A DNA stretch of 62,000 nucleotides. It comes from Liolophura sinensis (taxonomy: Eukaryota > Mollusca > Polyplacophora > Chitonida > Chitonidae). The stretch's first letter is position 1. Every line of letters starts with the position of its first letter. Position numbers and translations under genes: made by a program. Of the stretch, positions 33,401 through 44,614 are shown piece by piece. The notes under the pieces are model-generated. The model was not told where the DNA came from. It made no database searches and saw only the letters and a program-made list of their open reading frames with translations. The stretch is from NCBI RefSeq assembly GCF_032854445.1, contig NC_088297.1:2417991-2479990 (forward strand), given 5' to 3'.

Positions 33401-35223
33401 GGTCTTATTATTCTTACAGTGTTAATTGTAATATTCTGCAGGCGATCTAAAACGGAAGGTTGGTATTTTTAATGGTGAAATATTTGAAACTGTCAGATTT
33501 TGTACCCGCTGCATCACGCCAGATATCCAAAACAATGCCAGATGACAATACTGCCTTTTTCGTGAAACTGTCGCTTTGTGTTGTGCCAGGAAAAAATGCG
33601 TTACCTTCAAAAAGCAGTGTAATATCTAGATGCGATCTGTGGAAACTCTGTAGGACGACATGAGTGCATTTACGTCAACGAGAGAAATAAGTGCCGTCTC
33701 TTATATTATTTTCAGATATACCACAGGATGCTGACAATAGGTAATTAAATTATAGACTATATATTTCCGATAATCACATGTCTCATCACTTCACAAAATT
33801 TGTTCATTAAGGATCCCAAATGGGTATTAAATAACCAACTGAAATCAGAATGAAATATAACATATTTTCCTTTTTCATAGTCGACATTAGACTATGATGT
33901 TGTAAGTTAGTAAAATCATACAAAAGCAGGATAAGCATCGAGATGTAACCATTCGTCCTAGGCATCTATTTTGGTTAGTCATCTGTTTATCATTTTACAC
34001 CTACAAAAAAGGAAAAATGTTTACCTGTCCGTACGTTTTAGACAGTCACGCTAACTGTTCTATAAGGTTAGCAGGTTAGTTATTCGAATTACGAATAAAT
34101 AACCAGCAGCAGGTTAGTTATTCGGATAACTAAAAACTAATAACTAACCCTCTGTCTAACTTCAGTGTGCTATGAAAACTACAACGCAGAGAATAATCCC
34201 AGGCCAGGTATGGCAGTGTGATACTTGACAAATAGCTACACGTTACAGGCAACACAGAGAGTAATTTCATGCCAGGGATGAGAGTGTGATACTTGGCAAC
34301 TAGTTAAGAAATAATGGATAAATTTGGATATAAATACATCAAACATGTTAGAAATCAAAGTGTGTTATATACTTGTGATTGGAGCCGTCCATCGATTGAT
34401 TAAACTGATTTAGCTGAGCTGGTTTTCCAGGCAGATGTCTGCAGCGGGAGAACTCAGCGGAGAAATGCGGAATTTACCGACAGTAACCGACACGCCACTT
34501 CACCCTGCTGTCAGCACAGGTAAATCTCAATCAAATCATATGTTAAGTTTAATGACTACTGCCAGCATTTTACCAGGCTGGCAAAAGGCTTCAAGTGCTT
34601 AAAAAGGCTTTTAATCAGTTTTATGAAATGTTAAAACTTTCATTTTAATGTGGAATCTAAAACTTGAATTTCAAACAACTATTCTGGATTCATTAGGTAC
34701 TCTAGCTGTTCCAGTAAAACTGACTTTGTTTCTAGAATAAACAACAAACTTTCGACATAGAGTAATGTAAAACCGCAGAGTTTTATATATAAATTTTATA
34801 CTTTCCATATAAAAGCCCCTGACGTTACTCATCTCCTTAATGCCTCTGAAACAGGCTAAAGGATAGTGTGTTATGACACTGAGCACGAGGTTGACTCACT
34901 TAGTTACTGGAGTGTTGCGTTTATAATGCAAGCTGTGGAAGAATTACAATTATGTACATTTCTTAATTACTTTAATAATATGCTTATGAACAGATGGTGT
35001 CTGTTTATTAACGTATTACGTATATTTCTGTGTAATTACAGATCACAATTACGAGTCGCTCGCTCACAACATCCCGAGAAACTCAGGATCAAGTGACCTG
35101 CACTACGAGTCCATGACGCCTGGCACTACGTCTGGTGACAACACATACGAGAACAGTGACGGTCCTGGGTCCAGTGTGAGAACGAGACAGAGTGGTGACC
35201 GATCAAACTACCAGAACGTCTAG
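24049..35223 (+). CDS. Gene 3: short Ig receptor V-Ig4-Ig5-TM-tail
   Basis: All exons found are open: leader 24049-24088 (or 24239-24278), V 26181-26501, Ig4 31758-32027, Ig5 32821-33219, TM 33333-33458, linker 33716-33740, cytoplasmic 34431-34519, terminal 35042-35223. They total 1,452 nt, or 483 aa plus stop. Ig2 is absent and Ig3 survives only as a relic near 31,593-31,668. The large V-Ig4 intron holds the 47-bp donor array and two other minisatellites. Ig5 has a longer stalk than in its paralogues. The tail keeps YESL, YESM, YENS and YQNV. It is the most diverged copy and likely functional. Ligand unknown. Confidence 0.75.
26181..26501 (+). CDS. Gene 3 V-set exon
   Basis: 321 nt, phase 1-1. 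Leader end VLISVTMDIVSAQ, then 'EVVLPCTVSIRG', 'LLW', 'SLSRQRDDGKWFWC'. Donor GTAAGT at 26,502 is the first of a long series of copies. Confidence 0.85.
26502..27870 (+). repeat. 47-bp tandem array of V-exon end plus splice donor (about 28 units)
   Basis: Each unit is roughly 'gtaagtacctgtacatgtgg' + 'aacaggagacaactgtcagg' + 'gtgttag', so it reproduces the last codons of the V exon (TTVRVLG) and the 5' splice site. Many units keep GTAAGT. A subset has ATAAGT, which removes the donor. The array starts exactly at the genuine V donor. 47 is not a multiple of 3, and reading past the first donor meets TAG within about nine codons. Confidence 0.9.
27870..28540. other. Unique intron sequence of gene 3
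   Basis: No homology to the other copies is visible and no exon or repeat is recognised. Confidence 0.4.
28545..30117 (+). repeat. 64-bp minisatellite (about 24 units)
   Basis: Unit close to 'ctactgagctacatacaccc' + 'acagactttgcacctaccaa' + 'ggaaactacaatcctctgct' + 'ttgt'. Apparent open frames in it are repeat translations and not genes. It is intronic in gene 3. Confidence 0.9.
30118..30700 (+). repeat. 108-bp minisatellite with internal hairpin (about 5 units)
   Basis: Units start 'tcctctggttttactctcc' and contain GTCTACAGT ... ACTGTAGAC, a 9-bp perfect inverted repeat around 'gatcat'. It directly abuts the 64-bp array. Confidence 0.85.
30700..31200. other. Gene 3 intron, A/T-rich, no feature seen
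   Basis: No exon, repeat or mobile element recognised. Confidence 0.4.
31204..31530 (+). mobile_element. Second-family tRNA-like SINE
   Basis: Head 'tagcacagttggtagatc' (A-box-like) and 'gggtcgagtc' (B-box-like), a middle 'gttcagcatgaaggggatag', and the end 'ccttcgtcgtcatatgactg ... gatgttaaatcccaagcag'. Matches the element at 53,281-53,625. Confidence 0.7.
31593..31668 (+). pseudogene. Relic of the Ig3 exon in gene 3
   Basis: About 75 bp align with the 3' part of Ig3. 'gctgctggcgaatacacgtg' corresponds to the A-G-E-Y-T-C segment. No acceptor, domain core or donor remains. Confidence 0.6.
31758..32027 (+). CDS. Gene 3 Ig4 exon
   Basis: 270 nt, phase 1-1, with 'QLTCTAEGYPNMHTFSPWE' and 'ETGDYVCSVTNG'. 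Acceptor TTGTAG, donor GTAAGT. Confidence 0.85.
32821..33219 (+). CDS. Gene 3 Ig5 exon (cysteine-less, extended stalk)
   Basis: 399 nt, phase 1-1, 39 nt longer than in other copies because of extra stalk residues (ENDLTVRPNTETKK). 'TISVSFYARSS' and 'DEGNYTVTV' lack both canonical Cys. Confidence 0.85.
33333..33458 (+). CDS. Gene 3 transmembrane exon
   Basis: 126 nt, phase 1-1. Hydrophobic span VLGSLAGLIILTVLIVIF followed by CRRSKTE. Confidence 0.85.
33716..33740 (+). CDS. Gene 3 linker micro-exon
   Basis: 25 nt encoding (D)IPQDADN(R), phase 1 to 2. Acceptor TTTCAG, donor GTAATT. Confidence 0.7.
34431..34519 (+). CDS. Gene 3 cytoplasmic exon
   Basis: 89 nt, phase 2 to 1. Open frame RQMSAAGELSGEMRNLP...HPAVST. 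Acceptor TTCCAG, donor GTAAAT. Confidence 0.75.
35042..35223 (+). CDS. Gene 3 terminal exon
   Basis: 182 nt, stop TAG at 35,221. Keeps YESL, YESM, YENS and YQNV at the same positions as gene 1 despite divergence between them, which argues for constraint on the tyrosine motifs. ATTAAA at 35,298. Confidence 0.85.
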
Positions 35224-35304
35224 TGTATTTTGTAATCTGAACATACTTCTTGAGAACCTCCATCGTATGCTCATCCATATTCATGACTTGTGTTCATATT
35301 AAAC

Positions 35305-35815
35305 ACGGCATGTAACTGAGGGTTCCGGATACCTGAGTTGCCTAACGGTGTTTGTTAGTTCCTTACCGGTGCCTGACGGGACCATTGGTTTACTCCTCGC
35401 CTGTCAGTCCGTCAGTCCATCAGTCTGTCACGAAACTGTTTTCTAGTATGTGTGTATAAACCATTTTACAGCGGTTCCTCGTATAGAATTCAAATTTCAT
35501 AGAAAATGTTTACGATGGGAAGTTACACATCAGCATTAAGTTTCAGGTCGCGTGATTTGAACTGACATGGTTTTCTTGATCATTTTAATAGGGCTCAATG
35601 CAATTAAACGAAGCCTGGTATACCAAGTATAACCTGGTACCTCTTCACCATCAGGAGTTATGGTTGATGTTCAAGATTCGGGTCGTGCATTTTCGGCACA
35701 AGTTGTTGATCTTAATGAAGACATTTTTCTGTCAGATCTAAACGCTGAGGGCCATGTGTTTTGAAAGCAATACATGTACTTCCAGAAAGCTTGTATACGA
35801 TTAACTCCTGTGGAT
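35305..35815. other. Intergenic region after gene 3
   Basis: Starts with the 3'-flank sequence shared by family members ('cagtccgtcagtccatcag', about 35,405). No gene recognised. Confidence 0.45.
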
Positions 35816-36110
35816 ACATACTTACAGACAGATTGCGAACGCCGTTAACCTTCGTGCATGCATACTTACATAGAGATTGCAAACGATGTTAACCTCCGTG
35901 CATACATACTTACATAGAGATTGTAAACGATGTTAACCTCCGTGCATACGAACTTACAGACAGATTGCAAACGATGTTAACCTCCCTACATACATACTTA
36001 CAGACAGATTGCAAAGGATGTTAAACTCCACGCATAAATACTTACATACAGACTGGAAACGATGTTAACCTCCGTGCATACATACTCACAGACAGCTTGT
36101 ATTACTTATT
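35816..36110 (+). repeat. 44-bp minisatellite (about 6-7 units)
   Basis: Unit approximately 'cttacagacagattgcaaac' + 'gatgttaacctccgtgcata' + 'cata'. Confidence 0.85.
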
Positions 36111-37059
36111 ATTATTATATTTTAACAGATGGTTTGTTATGACGTGTATTTGTTATACAGAGCTTTTTCATCCGTAGATAGTTATACATCTGTGTGATTG
36201 TACTTACATGGTAGAAAAATTGCTAATATTTATTTAACCGGAATTTGTGCTATACCTCTGTTGCCGGTTTTTGAAAATTCTATTTAAAAATTAGGCCAGA
36301 CTTAAATACTAATGATAATTTTTAGAAATACAAAACTAGTGGCATTATAGTCCAGATTTAAGGTTACACCTACTTAACTGTTATTACACGGTTGAACAAC
36401 TGGGTTCTAGGAACTACATATTTATGTGCAGTCTCAAAAATATATTGGATCTGTATAAAAACTGTTTGTTCAAATGTTAGCAAATGAAATCTGCATTAAA
36501 GCGTTTCTTGCTCAAAACTGGTAGTCGGCCTATGATTCCTCTTTTGAGATATCTTCCTCAGAATGGATGGGTTCAAATCTTTGCCCAAGCACATGATGCG
36601 GCCGTCATAAGGAACACGTACCTCTAGGCTCTAGGTTAAGCAACGAGCACCGATTTTGTGTTCTGTGCATAGTAACTGAGGGCTGGTGATGTATAGAAGA
36701 CACACGTACATTGGGTTTTTATTTCATTCCCTTGCTGAGCGTATTCTTTCTTGTTAATAAAGATCTGGTTGTTATACGTTTGTATATAACTGCTCTCTTG
36801 AGTTCTGTTAACTGGTTTATCCTCATCTCCTCCTCTGAGGGAAGGAGTGTGCACAATGTTGATATCTCACAGGAAGTGGGAGAATATATGTAGAACTGTT
36901 TTGTGTTTGTGTGACATAAAAATGAAAGCATCCAATTGTCTACGATAGCCTTTATCTTGTGCTATAACGAATAGGTTGAGGAGATAATGTAAGCTTTATC
37001 GGTTTTATTTCTAACACGGACACTCTATTACACATGTGCACTTGCGCGTTTCAACACAG
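36110..37059. other. Intergenic region before dead copy
   Basis: Diverged homologue of other intergenic blocks; nothing else recognised. Confidence 0.35.
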
Positions 37060-37299
37060 TGCAGGCCTGCCGAGATTTCCTATGTACCTATAATATTGTA
37101 CCCACATATTGTGCAAAGTAACGCGCACCGTGATTTCCAATGAAAACATTGTCGCAAAGATCGTCTTACTGAATGACCTACATGCCGTGTATAAAGCAGA
37201 ACGTAGGTTATATGCAGGTACAGAAAAGGTAAAGAAAGTTACACCCGGAGTAAAAGCTGACAATGGCTGGTTGGTGTGGCTGGATGCGCCCCTGTGTCG
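37060..37299 (+). pseudogene. Relic promoter block and leader exon of a dead copy
   Basis: Contains the shared upstream block (TATAAA at 37,190) and an ATG at 37,263 followed by MAGWCGWMRPCV, one residue shorter than usual. The donor position reads GAGAGC instead of GTGAGT. Confidence 0.65.
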
Positions 37300-38545
37300 G
37301 AGAGCTCTAGCCTTGTATTTAACTGCGTGTACTGAGTGGAATTTGTCACCCACGATGTGAACAGCAAGATACCAAAGGGTCCTACATATGGCGTGTACAT
37401 CTGTCGGCTTCCAATATTTATTTGATCCTGCGTGTTGTGTGACGATTTCAATTAACGTCACTGCAAAACCTAGTGTAGCAAGGTTATTCCATCATACGCC
37501 TTCACTTCAAGTTTCTTAACTTTTACAATGGGACTAATTTTCCTGTAAGTAAACATGGACATAGCGTTGAGAATCTCTGTTGCTCTGCTTCATGTTTGTG
37601 TCTAATTCCACTTAACCCAGGGCTAGGGGTAGTCTTTTCACCTTATTGAATCAGATCACCATGTTGGATTTAAGAACAGTTGCAATCAAAGCGCCACTGA
37701 GTTACATATTTGTTGTCGACAACTGATGTTCCAGCGATGGTACACGATTTAAATACTGACTTCACTCAGTCGCCTAGAACATACCTTACGCCATTCCTAC
37801 ATCACTGAAAACTGTTGACCGCTAGTATTTGTATGATTCTGTCCTATTTTCATACTTTACATGCTTTCTCAATTCTTTAGTAATTTCTGTTAGACGCCGT
37901 GTTTGGGAATTGACCTTGTGATGATTGACCCGTAACGTCCTTATTGGTCGACGGCTGGTAACCGAACGTCTGTTTCGACGCATAGATTTTAGGAATAGTT
38001 ACTAGTGAAGCTGAATGTCGGGGTAGGTTGAAGAATTGGCTACGTCTATGTACGGTGAATATGTGAGTAATATATTTGAGTTCCATCGACAGGAGGGGTG
38101 TTGTGAATCCGTCAAATGTATTGCTAGATTGGCTACGTATTTAATAACAATGTCACAATCTCTCTCAAAAATTAAAACGTCAGAATAGCTTATCAGAAAA
38201 AACAGTGGTCAGTTTTTCAAAAGGTGGGTCAGGCTTTAACATTAATACCATTTTTGGTCCGATGCAAAACTAATTGAGAAAAATAGAAATATGTCATCTT
38301 CTTCCAAAGCAAGATGGTCTTTCCAATACAATAAAGACGTGCAGCATAGAAAGTAATTCCAGACCAGCGACCACAGTGTGATAGCTGGCAAATGTTCATA
38401 CGTAACCATTGAATTGCAGATTCTTGTAACTTATCTTTGTTATGAGTTTATTCCGTTCAGGTAAATGAACGCCATGGCTTAAGCAGAGCCAGGTAAAAAA
38501 ATGTAGTGATGTTACTAGATGTCACTCATCCAGAATTAGTGTGTT
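37300..38545. other. Spacer within the dead copy
   Basis: No exon, repeat or mobile element recognised. Confidence 0.35.
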
Positions 38546-38549
38546 GATT

Positions 38550-38635
38550 TATTTATCTGATTGGTGTTTTCCACCGTGATGAAGGATATTTCACTTATAC
38601 GACGGTGGTCAGCATTAGGGTGGGAGAAAACTAAA
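38550..38635 (-). mobile_element. SINE fragment, reverse
   Basis: 'attggtgttttccaccgtgatgaag ... cacttatacgacggtgg' matches the reverse of the family tail; truncated. Confidence 0.6.
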
Positions 38636-39507
38636 GCAATACCCATGTTAACTGTTAATACTCTTTTGAGCAACTTGGCCAACTTGGCGAAATGAAGGAC
38701 GTATCAATGACACCTACAGCTTTCTGTGCAGGCTAACGTGTATTATAGGACACACAATTCCACAAAACCTCTAGTTTTCCATTACAATAAATGATTGGCT
38801 CATGTCAGCGTTACTCACAATACACTATTCACTTACGCACGATACATAGAGGTAGCCAGCCTCATCATCTATGGATTATTTCCCCCTATTTGAAAAAGTA
38901 TGTTTGCCACGTACAGTTCATCCCATGTATAAATTTGCTGTGTACTGGGACAGACGGTGCACAAAGAAGGCGTAGGCCTACTTGATATCCGTGGAATGAA
39001 ACCACAGAAGGTTTACGTGGAAATAGAAATGACCCCTCGCCTTAAAACTTTAAGCAAATAATTGTTTTGATGATAAATAAGTTGGCTTTTAATTCATGAA
39101 AAATGAAGAATTTTTACTTTAGCTCATTTCTGCGCACAATTTTTATATTTTCATTTCATACTAAATACGGCAACATTATACCAGCACTGTGTGAATACGA
39201 GACTGACCCTATGGTTCACCGTGTCAGTTCCAAGATCGTCTGTTTAGCAAGACAATTGTTCCTGTACCGGTACACAGCCTTCGTCAGGACCCATTTTAGA
39301 CAGGGTATGAGATTCATCCCAAGACGGACAGAATACACTTTCAAAAATCCTTATATTAAGAGCAAAATCAAGCAGAACGTTAAATTTGTCTTTTTTCTGC
39401 TTACTGTAATCTTGGCCGAGGTGATTAGCGTGCCAGTGCGGCGTAATGTCCCATGAACGTCTTGCCAATGCGGGCGCTTTAAGCTGAAGTCCAACTTAAG
39501 CTAGTTT

Positions 39508-39605
39508 CCTCTCCGGTAGTAGGTGGGAAGGTCTGACAGCAACCTGTGGATGGTCGTGATTTTCCCCCAGGCTTTGCCAAGTGTCTGACATTCCGTAGTG
39601 TACTT
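39508..39605 (+). mobile_element. SINE core fragment, forward
   Basis: 'gtgggaaggtctgacagcaacctgtggatggtcgtg' matches the family core; both ends are missing. Confidence 0.55.
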
Positions 39606-39886
39606 CCACTTACTGTCCTTTTGTAGTTCATAGCGTGGGCGAAGAGCTGTGGCTTATGATGGCACGAATCTCCTTTTCATGAATTTGACTCGACATCATC
39701 ACTGAGACAAATCTTAACTTGTATGTCCTTAACTTTCTCAACTGCGCATGTACGCAGTTTGAGATTACATTTAGACAAATTGAGATGACCAATCTTACTC
39801 TTAATTAAATCAAATGGCGTAATGGTGACAGCAGGACCTGTATCTACCTCCATTTAACTTCTTATCTTCAATATTAAATTTTATCC

Positions 39887-40238
39887 AGAGAGTGCAGATG
39901 ACTCTGACAATGATAATAGAACTGTCTGGATGAATATCCTGCCCATAGTTTGGGAAACTGGATAAAACAGTAATCATCAGAGTTGTCGTGTTCGCGAAGA
40001 TTTGCATTCCTGGCATATTTGATACCGGTAGTTCAATTACGCATACCTTCCAATGCAATTATCAGCGTAACTAACATTGCCATGATGCAAAGTTTGGTTC
40101 TGACAATTTGTACTGGGTGTATTACTTACAGATTCATTTGGCTTAAGACAACTGTTTTATGCAGTTTCTCTAACTATTGGCAGAATATTCACCCTGACAG
40201 TTTTGTTATCAATTTCAGGGTCATCAGCTCGCTCTGTA
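39887..40238. repeat. Inverted duplication of a retroelement-like fragment
   Basis: About 85 bp at 39,887-39,972 (+) encode '...ADDSDNDNRTVWMNILPIV', and 40,152-40,238 read on the - strand encode '...ADDPEIDNKTVRVNILPIV'. The two arms are clearly related copies in opposite orientation. Confidence 0.65.
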
Positions 40239-40530
40239 TAACTATAATACTGCACATAGTGAAATTTCCTTTCCCCTCGTCTTTGACGGTTTTGATCTAA
40301 TTGTTGCCTCCTTCTGTTGGTTCGAGACAAATTCTTTTCAGATGTCCCTTTACACCACATAAGTCACAAGTTTCGTTTTCATGACAACAGTCCTCCTTTG
40401 AATGAGATTCCAGCATGTGCACTGTCGTTTCTTGAATAGTACACCGCTGGCTCCCCCTACTTTGGGTTGACATCTTATTTACATCACACTGGGCCTGTGG
40501 ATTTAGCTGCCCGTGTCTTGACCTGCACAT
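40157..40530 (-). pseudogene. Retrotransposon gag zinc-knuckle relic
   Basis: On the - strand, 40,327-40,368 encode CDLCGVKGHLKRIC, a C-x2-C-x4-H-x4-C zinc knuckle of the gag type, preceded by 'HENET'. The reading then continues in a shifted frame into the DNKTVRVNILPIV segment. No reverse transcriptase or LTR was recognised, so this is a fragment of a retroelement. Confidence 0.5.
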
Positions 40531-41039
40531 TCCCCTGACAGAGAAGTTTGTATCGCTTTTTCACCAGAAAGTTCCTTGTCTGTTAGTAAGGCTTTTTGAA
40601 TCACTTCAGAACGGAGTCTACACACTAAGCGATAGCGTGGAACCTCAGTAGGACAAGTGTCAAGTTTACAGCGTTAAATCCTTTTAGTTCACCATTATAG
40701 GAGGAAATTATCTCCCTTTCCGCCTGGTCACGTTTGTAGGAAAAGAAACGCTCAGAAATAACTGACGGCTTAGACAAATGCTATTTTTGTCTTTTTATGG
40801 ACATTCTGAAAAGAAGGCAATCATTACAACATAAAATGTGTTATTTAATGTGAATAAACATCACGTGACGCCAGCGTATCTAAACACCTGTTATATGGCT
40901 CATACAGCACTCTATGGAGTCCAAACAAACTGAGCTATCTTTAACAATGGAAAAATAATTTCAAGTATGTTTGCATATAGATCACACTTATTCGCCTGGT
41001 GATCCCTGCCGCATCACTTCTCTTTCCTTCAATCCAACA

Positions 41040-41105
41040 TGATTGCCACGATATGGCTGAAATATTGCCGATGTGGCGTTAAGCCATAATCATTCATTCA
41101 ATCCA
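41040..41105 (+). mobile_element. Short SINE tail
   Basis: 'atatggctgaaatattgccgatgtggcgttaa' plus 'tcattcattcaatcc' is a repeated mollusc-type SINE end. Its reverse is seen at 44,480-44,565 and a piece at about 52,780. Confidence 0.5.
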
Positions 41106-41136
41106 ACATGATACAATAAAACTTATCTGTAAACAG

Positions 41137-41613
41137 TTCTGTATTTATGTGCCGTGGACAAGATGGGCTCAGCGAGTCGTGGAGGGGTTTGAAGAAGGAT
41201 CGGTGGTCCTGCCCTGTATTGTCAGTATTCGGGGGACTTTGATTTGATTTGATTTGATTGGTGTTTTACGCCGTAATCAGGAATATTTCATTTATACGAC
41301 AGCGACCAGCATTATGGTGGGAGGAACCGGGCAGCGCTCCGGGGAAATCCACGACCATGTCCAGGTTGCAGGCAGACCAGTATACGGGGGAACCTGAGGT
41401 GGAGTCCTCATGCTAATAATATCCTCCTAATAAGAAGGTTTGTTCATGTCCTCAGGGAGAATACCCTCTGGAAGGACGTGATCAGCCACGTGAGGAGCAG
41501 CAATAACCTAAGGATCAGCCCTCTCAGTCGCCAGAGGGATGATAGCAAGAGGTTCAGGTGTGAGGATACAGCAGGTGTAGGGAGTAAAAATGAGGAAACG
41601 GCCAGGGTGCTGG
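41137..41613 (+). pseudogene. Dead V-set exon split by a SINE
   Basis: Starts after AAACAG like the other V exons. It has a +1 shift in the leader end ('gacaagatggg'), then VVLPCIVSIRG-like sequence to about 41,238, a reverse SINE, and the rest of the V exon from about 41,383 ('WKDVI', 'LRISPLSRQRDD', 'FRCED') to a donor GTAAAT at 41,614. Confidence 0.8.
41239..41384 (-). mobile_element. SINE insertion inside dead V exon
   Basis: Reverse SINE tail and core. It is flanked by 'cagtattcgggggac' and 'cagtatacgggggaac', an imperfect target-site duplication. Confidence 0.8.
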
Positions 41614-41694
41614 GTAAATACATGTAATTTATGTAGTTTATTATTGCATCGATCCCATGGGTCATGAGCATATAAACATGTGACGTGATGAAGG

Positions 41695-42640
41695 CCAGGA
41701 GACATCAAGATCTATAACATGTACACACAGCTGTCACTAAACAAGTAACATGTCACTTTGTGATGGCGTACAGGAGACATTAACATTTATAACAAGTACA
41801 TATAACTCTCAATAAACATGTAAAATACGATTTGGTGATGACGGACAGGAGACTTTGGCATTTGTAACATGTACACACAACTCTCAATAAACATGTAACC
41901 TGTATCACGCGGGTTATGATTTGGTGATGACGGACAGGAGACGTTGGCATTTGTAATATGTATACATAACTCTCAATAAACGTGTAACCTGTATCACGCG
42001 GGTTATGAATTGGTGATGACGGACAGGAGACTTTAGCATTTGTAATATGTATACATAACTCTCAATAAACGTGTAACCTGTATCACGCGGGTTACGATTT
42101 GGTGATGACGGACAGGAGACTTTGGCATTTGTAATATGTATACATAACTCTCAATAAACGTGTAACCTGTATCACGCGGGTTACGATTTGGTGATGACGG
42201 ACAGGAGACTTTAGCATTTGTAATATGTATACATAACTCTCAATAAACGTGTAACCTGTATCACGCGGGTTACGATTTGGTGATGACGGACAGGAGACTT
42301 TAGCATTTGTAATATGTATACATAACTTTCAATAAACGTGTAACCTGTATCACGCGGGTTATGATTTCGTGATGACGGACAGGAGACTTTAGCATTTGTA
42401 ATATGTATACATAACTCTCAATAAACGTGTAACCTGTATCACGCGGGTTATGATTTGTTGATGACGGACAGGAGACTTTAGCATTTGTAATATGTATACA
42501 TAGCTCTCAATAAACGTGTAACCTGTATCACGCGGGTTACGATTTGGTGATGACGGACAGGAGACTTTAGCATTTGTAACATGTATACACAACTCTCAAT
42601 AAACATGTAACGTGTATCATGCGGGTTTGTGATCAAGGGT
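41695..42640 (+). repeat. 89-bp minisatellite (about 10 units), each with AATAAA
   Basis: Unit approximately 'gatttggtgatgacggacag' + 'gagactttagcatttgtaat' + 'atgtatacataactctcaat' + 'aaacgtgtaacctgtatcac' + 'gcgggttac'. It lies directly after the dead V exon. Most units are nearly identical. Confidence 0.9.
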
Positions 42641-42847
42641 AAGTCAAACAATTCATCAGATGAGTGGATGACATGAGGAACTCGTACTTTGCTCCTAGGC
42701 CCTTGCCGGGTGGATTTTGTCTGGCACATAATGGTTTTTTGCCAGTGGTGAATAGAACACACGTACGATTTAGCTTGTTACTTGATTCTTTTGAATAGTG
42801 TATTTTATTTCTTTCGAAAAAAGCAAGGTATTATAAATGTGTATGTT

Positions 42848-43096
42848 TTTTTTTTTTTTGGGATTGGTGTTTTACGCCGTACTCAAGAATATTTCACTTA
42901 TTTCACTTATATTATGGTGGGTGGAAACCGGGCAGAGCCCAGGGGAAACCCACGACCATCCGCAGGTCGATGACAGACCTTCCCACTTACGGCCGGAGAG
43001 GAAGCCAGCATGAGCTAGACTTGAACTCACAGCGACCGCATTGGTGAGAGGCTCCTGGGTCATTACGCTGCGCTAGCGCGCTAACCGACTAAGTAA
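42848..43096 (-). mobile_element. tRNA-derived SINE, reverse, near full length
   Basis: Tail (preceded by poly-T), core and tRNA-like head ('gctgcgctagcgcgctaaccgactaag' as the reverse complement of the A-box region) are all legible. Confidence 0.85.
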
Positions 43097-43099
43097 ATG

Positions 43100-44610
43100 T
43101 GTATGTAAATGTAACAGTTCCCCAGTGTTCTGTTATCTGAATGATCCACGAGACAAGGAGTATACACAACGATTTCTTGTCTTACCAGAAATTGTTAAAT
43201 GAACCTTAAGCTAGTCTATGTCTGCTTGAAATGAATGTGAAAGAATGCAAAATCTGTGCTCGGTAGACTTAATGTTACTCCTTGTCTGTCAATCCATCAG
43301 TCCATCAGTCCATCAGCCCGTCAGTCCAGCAGTACCTAAGGACACTGTTTTCTAGACATTTCATGAATCGTTTTGTAATGTATAAATACAAATAAATTTT
43401 TAGATGACTCTAATTTGTTCTTTGAAATGCCATGATCAGTCAATGTCTATTTCATGGTCTCTTTTCATAAGAGGTGTGTCGTATGAATGAAATATTTTTG
43501 AGTGCGGCGTAACACACTAATTACATAAATCAATAAATAAATGAATAAAGAAATACACCATGTGTATACATTACATAGTGCTGTAGAATCTGCATATAAT
43601 CATGTTTGACACGAAATAGTCTCCCAGCCTTTTCATGAACCTCTTTGTAATGTTTGTGTGCATATCATTTCAAAACGGTTTCTCTTGTCCAGTTTAATCC
43701 TGAATCATGCGACCAGTTTGGGGCCTTGTGTCGTCCAGCTTTGACAAAATTATAAGCGTTTTAGTCCTTATTTGGCCAGGGAGTTTTCCGGGCCATTTTT
43801 ATTACGGTTTATTGCACCCAGTTGATACTCGGTACATGTCTTCATTATAAACGGTTACACATCAAGTTCAACTTTCCAGACTTTTCGTCTATTTTTGACA
43901 AAGGTTTTGTTCCGCAATGGATCGTGACGAAGTTATTTTTCTCTGTCCGATATGTGTTGTGTTCTCTGTCTGTACAAATGTGCTGTGATTCATTCTTTCA
44001 TTGATCACATTCTTTGACAGGTTAATAGATATTTTATGCCTCTTTTTTTGTTACACTATTTGTATTTGTTACACAGAGCTTTGTCATGTGGATGTAATTA
44101 CATACTAGTTTATGTGTTATTGATTATTGATTGTATTTATGTGATATGTCACTTTCTGACATTCATTTCACCCCAGTTTGTGCTATACATATGTGTAGTG
44201 GATACTTATATGCAAAGTTTCAATGATATATTGATTTGTTATGATACAAATGTTAACAAGTAAATTCTACAACAAACTGTGTATTGTTCTTCATCGGACG
44301 CCAAGTTTTACCTGACCTGTTTGAAGATAGAATAATGAATACTTCCAATTCCATGTCCGAGAAGGCGGGTTTTGCCAGAAAAGGCTAAATGAACCTAAAC
44401 CTACCCTATGGTTAGAATGAAAATGAAAGCATACAAAATGTCTGGGCACAGTGCCGTTTCATCTTACCAGAAATTTTTGTTATAATAAATGATATTGTTT
44501 TAACGCCACATCGGCAATATTTCAACCATATCGAGGCAGATCGTGTGTAGATCACTTGTCTGCCAACAATCATCATAAACAAGGAATGAAAGAGTGCCTA
44601 AGAGTTACCA
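43100..44610. other. Intergenic region before gene 4
   Basis: Contains the shared 3'-flank sequence ('gtccatcagtccatcagtcc', about 43,290), a SINE-tail fragment (about 43,480-43,560) and a reverse SINE tail (44,480-44,565). No gene is recognised. Confidence 0.45.
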
Positions 44611-44614
44611 TACC

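Noticed and set aside
39103-39456. 117-codon open frame on the + strand
   Set aside because: No recognisable domain, no splice-site context, overlapped by antisense frames and not shared with other copies.
40000-40060. Plus-strand FDTGSS resembling a retroviral aspartic protease site
   Set aside because: The frame is only about 20 codons, on the strand opposite to the zinc knuckle, and ends quickly; likely chance.
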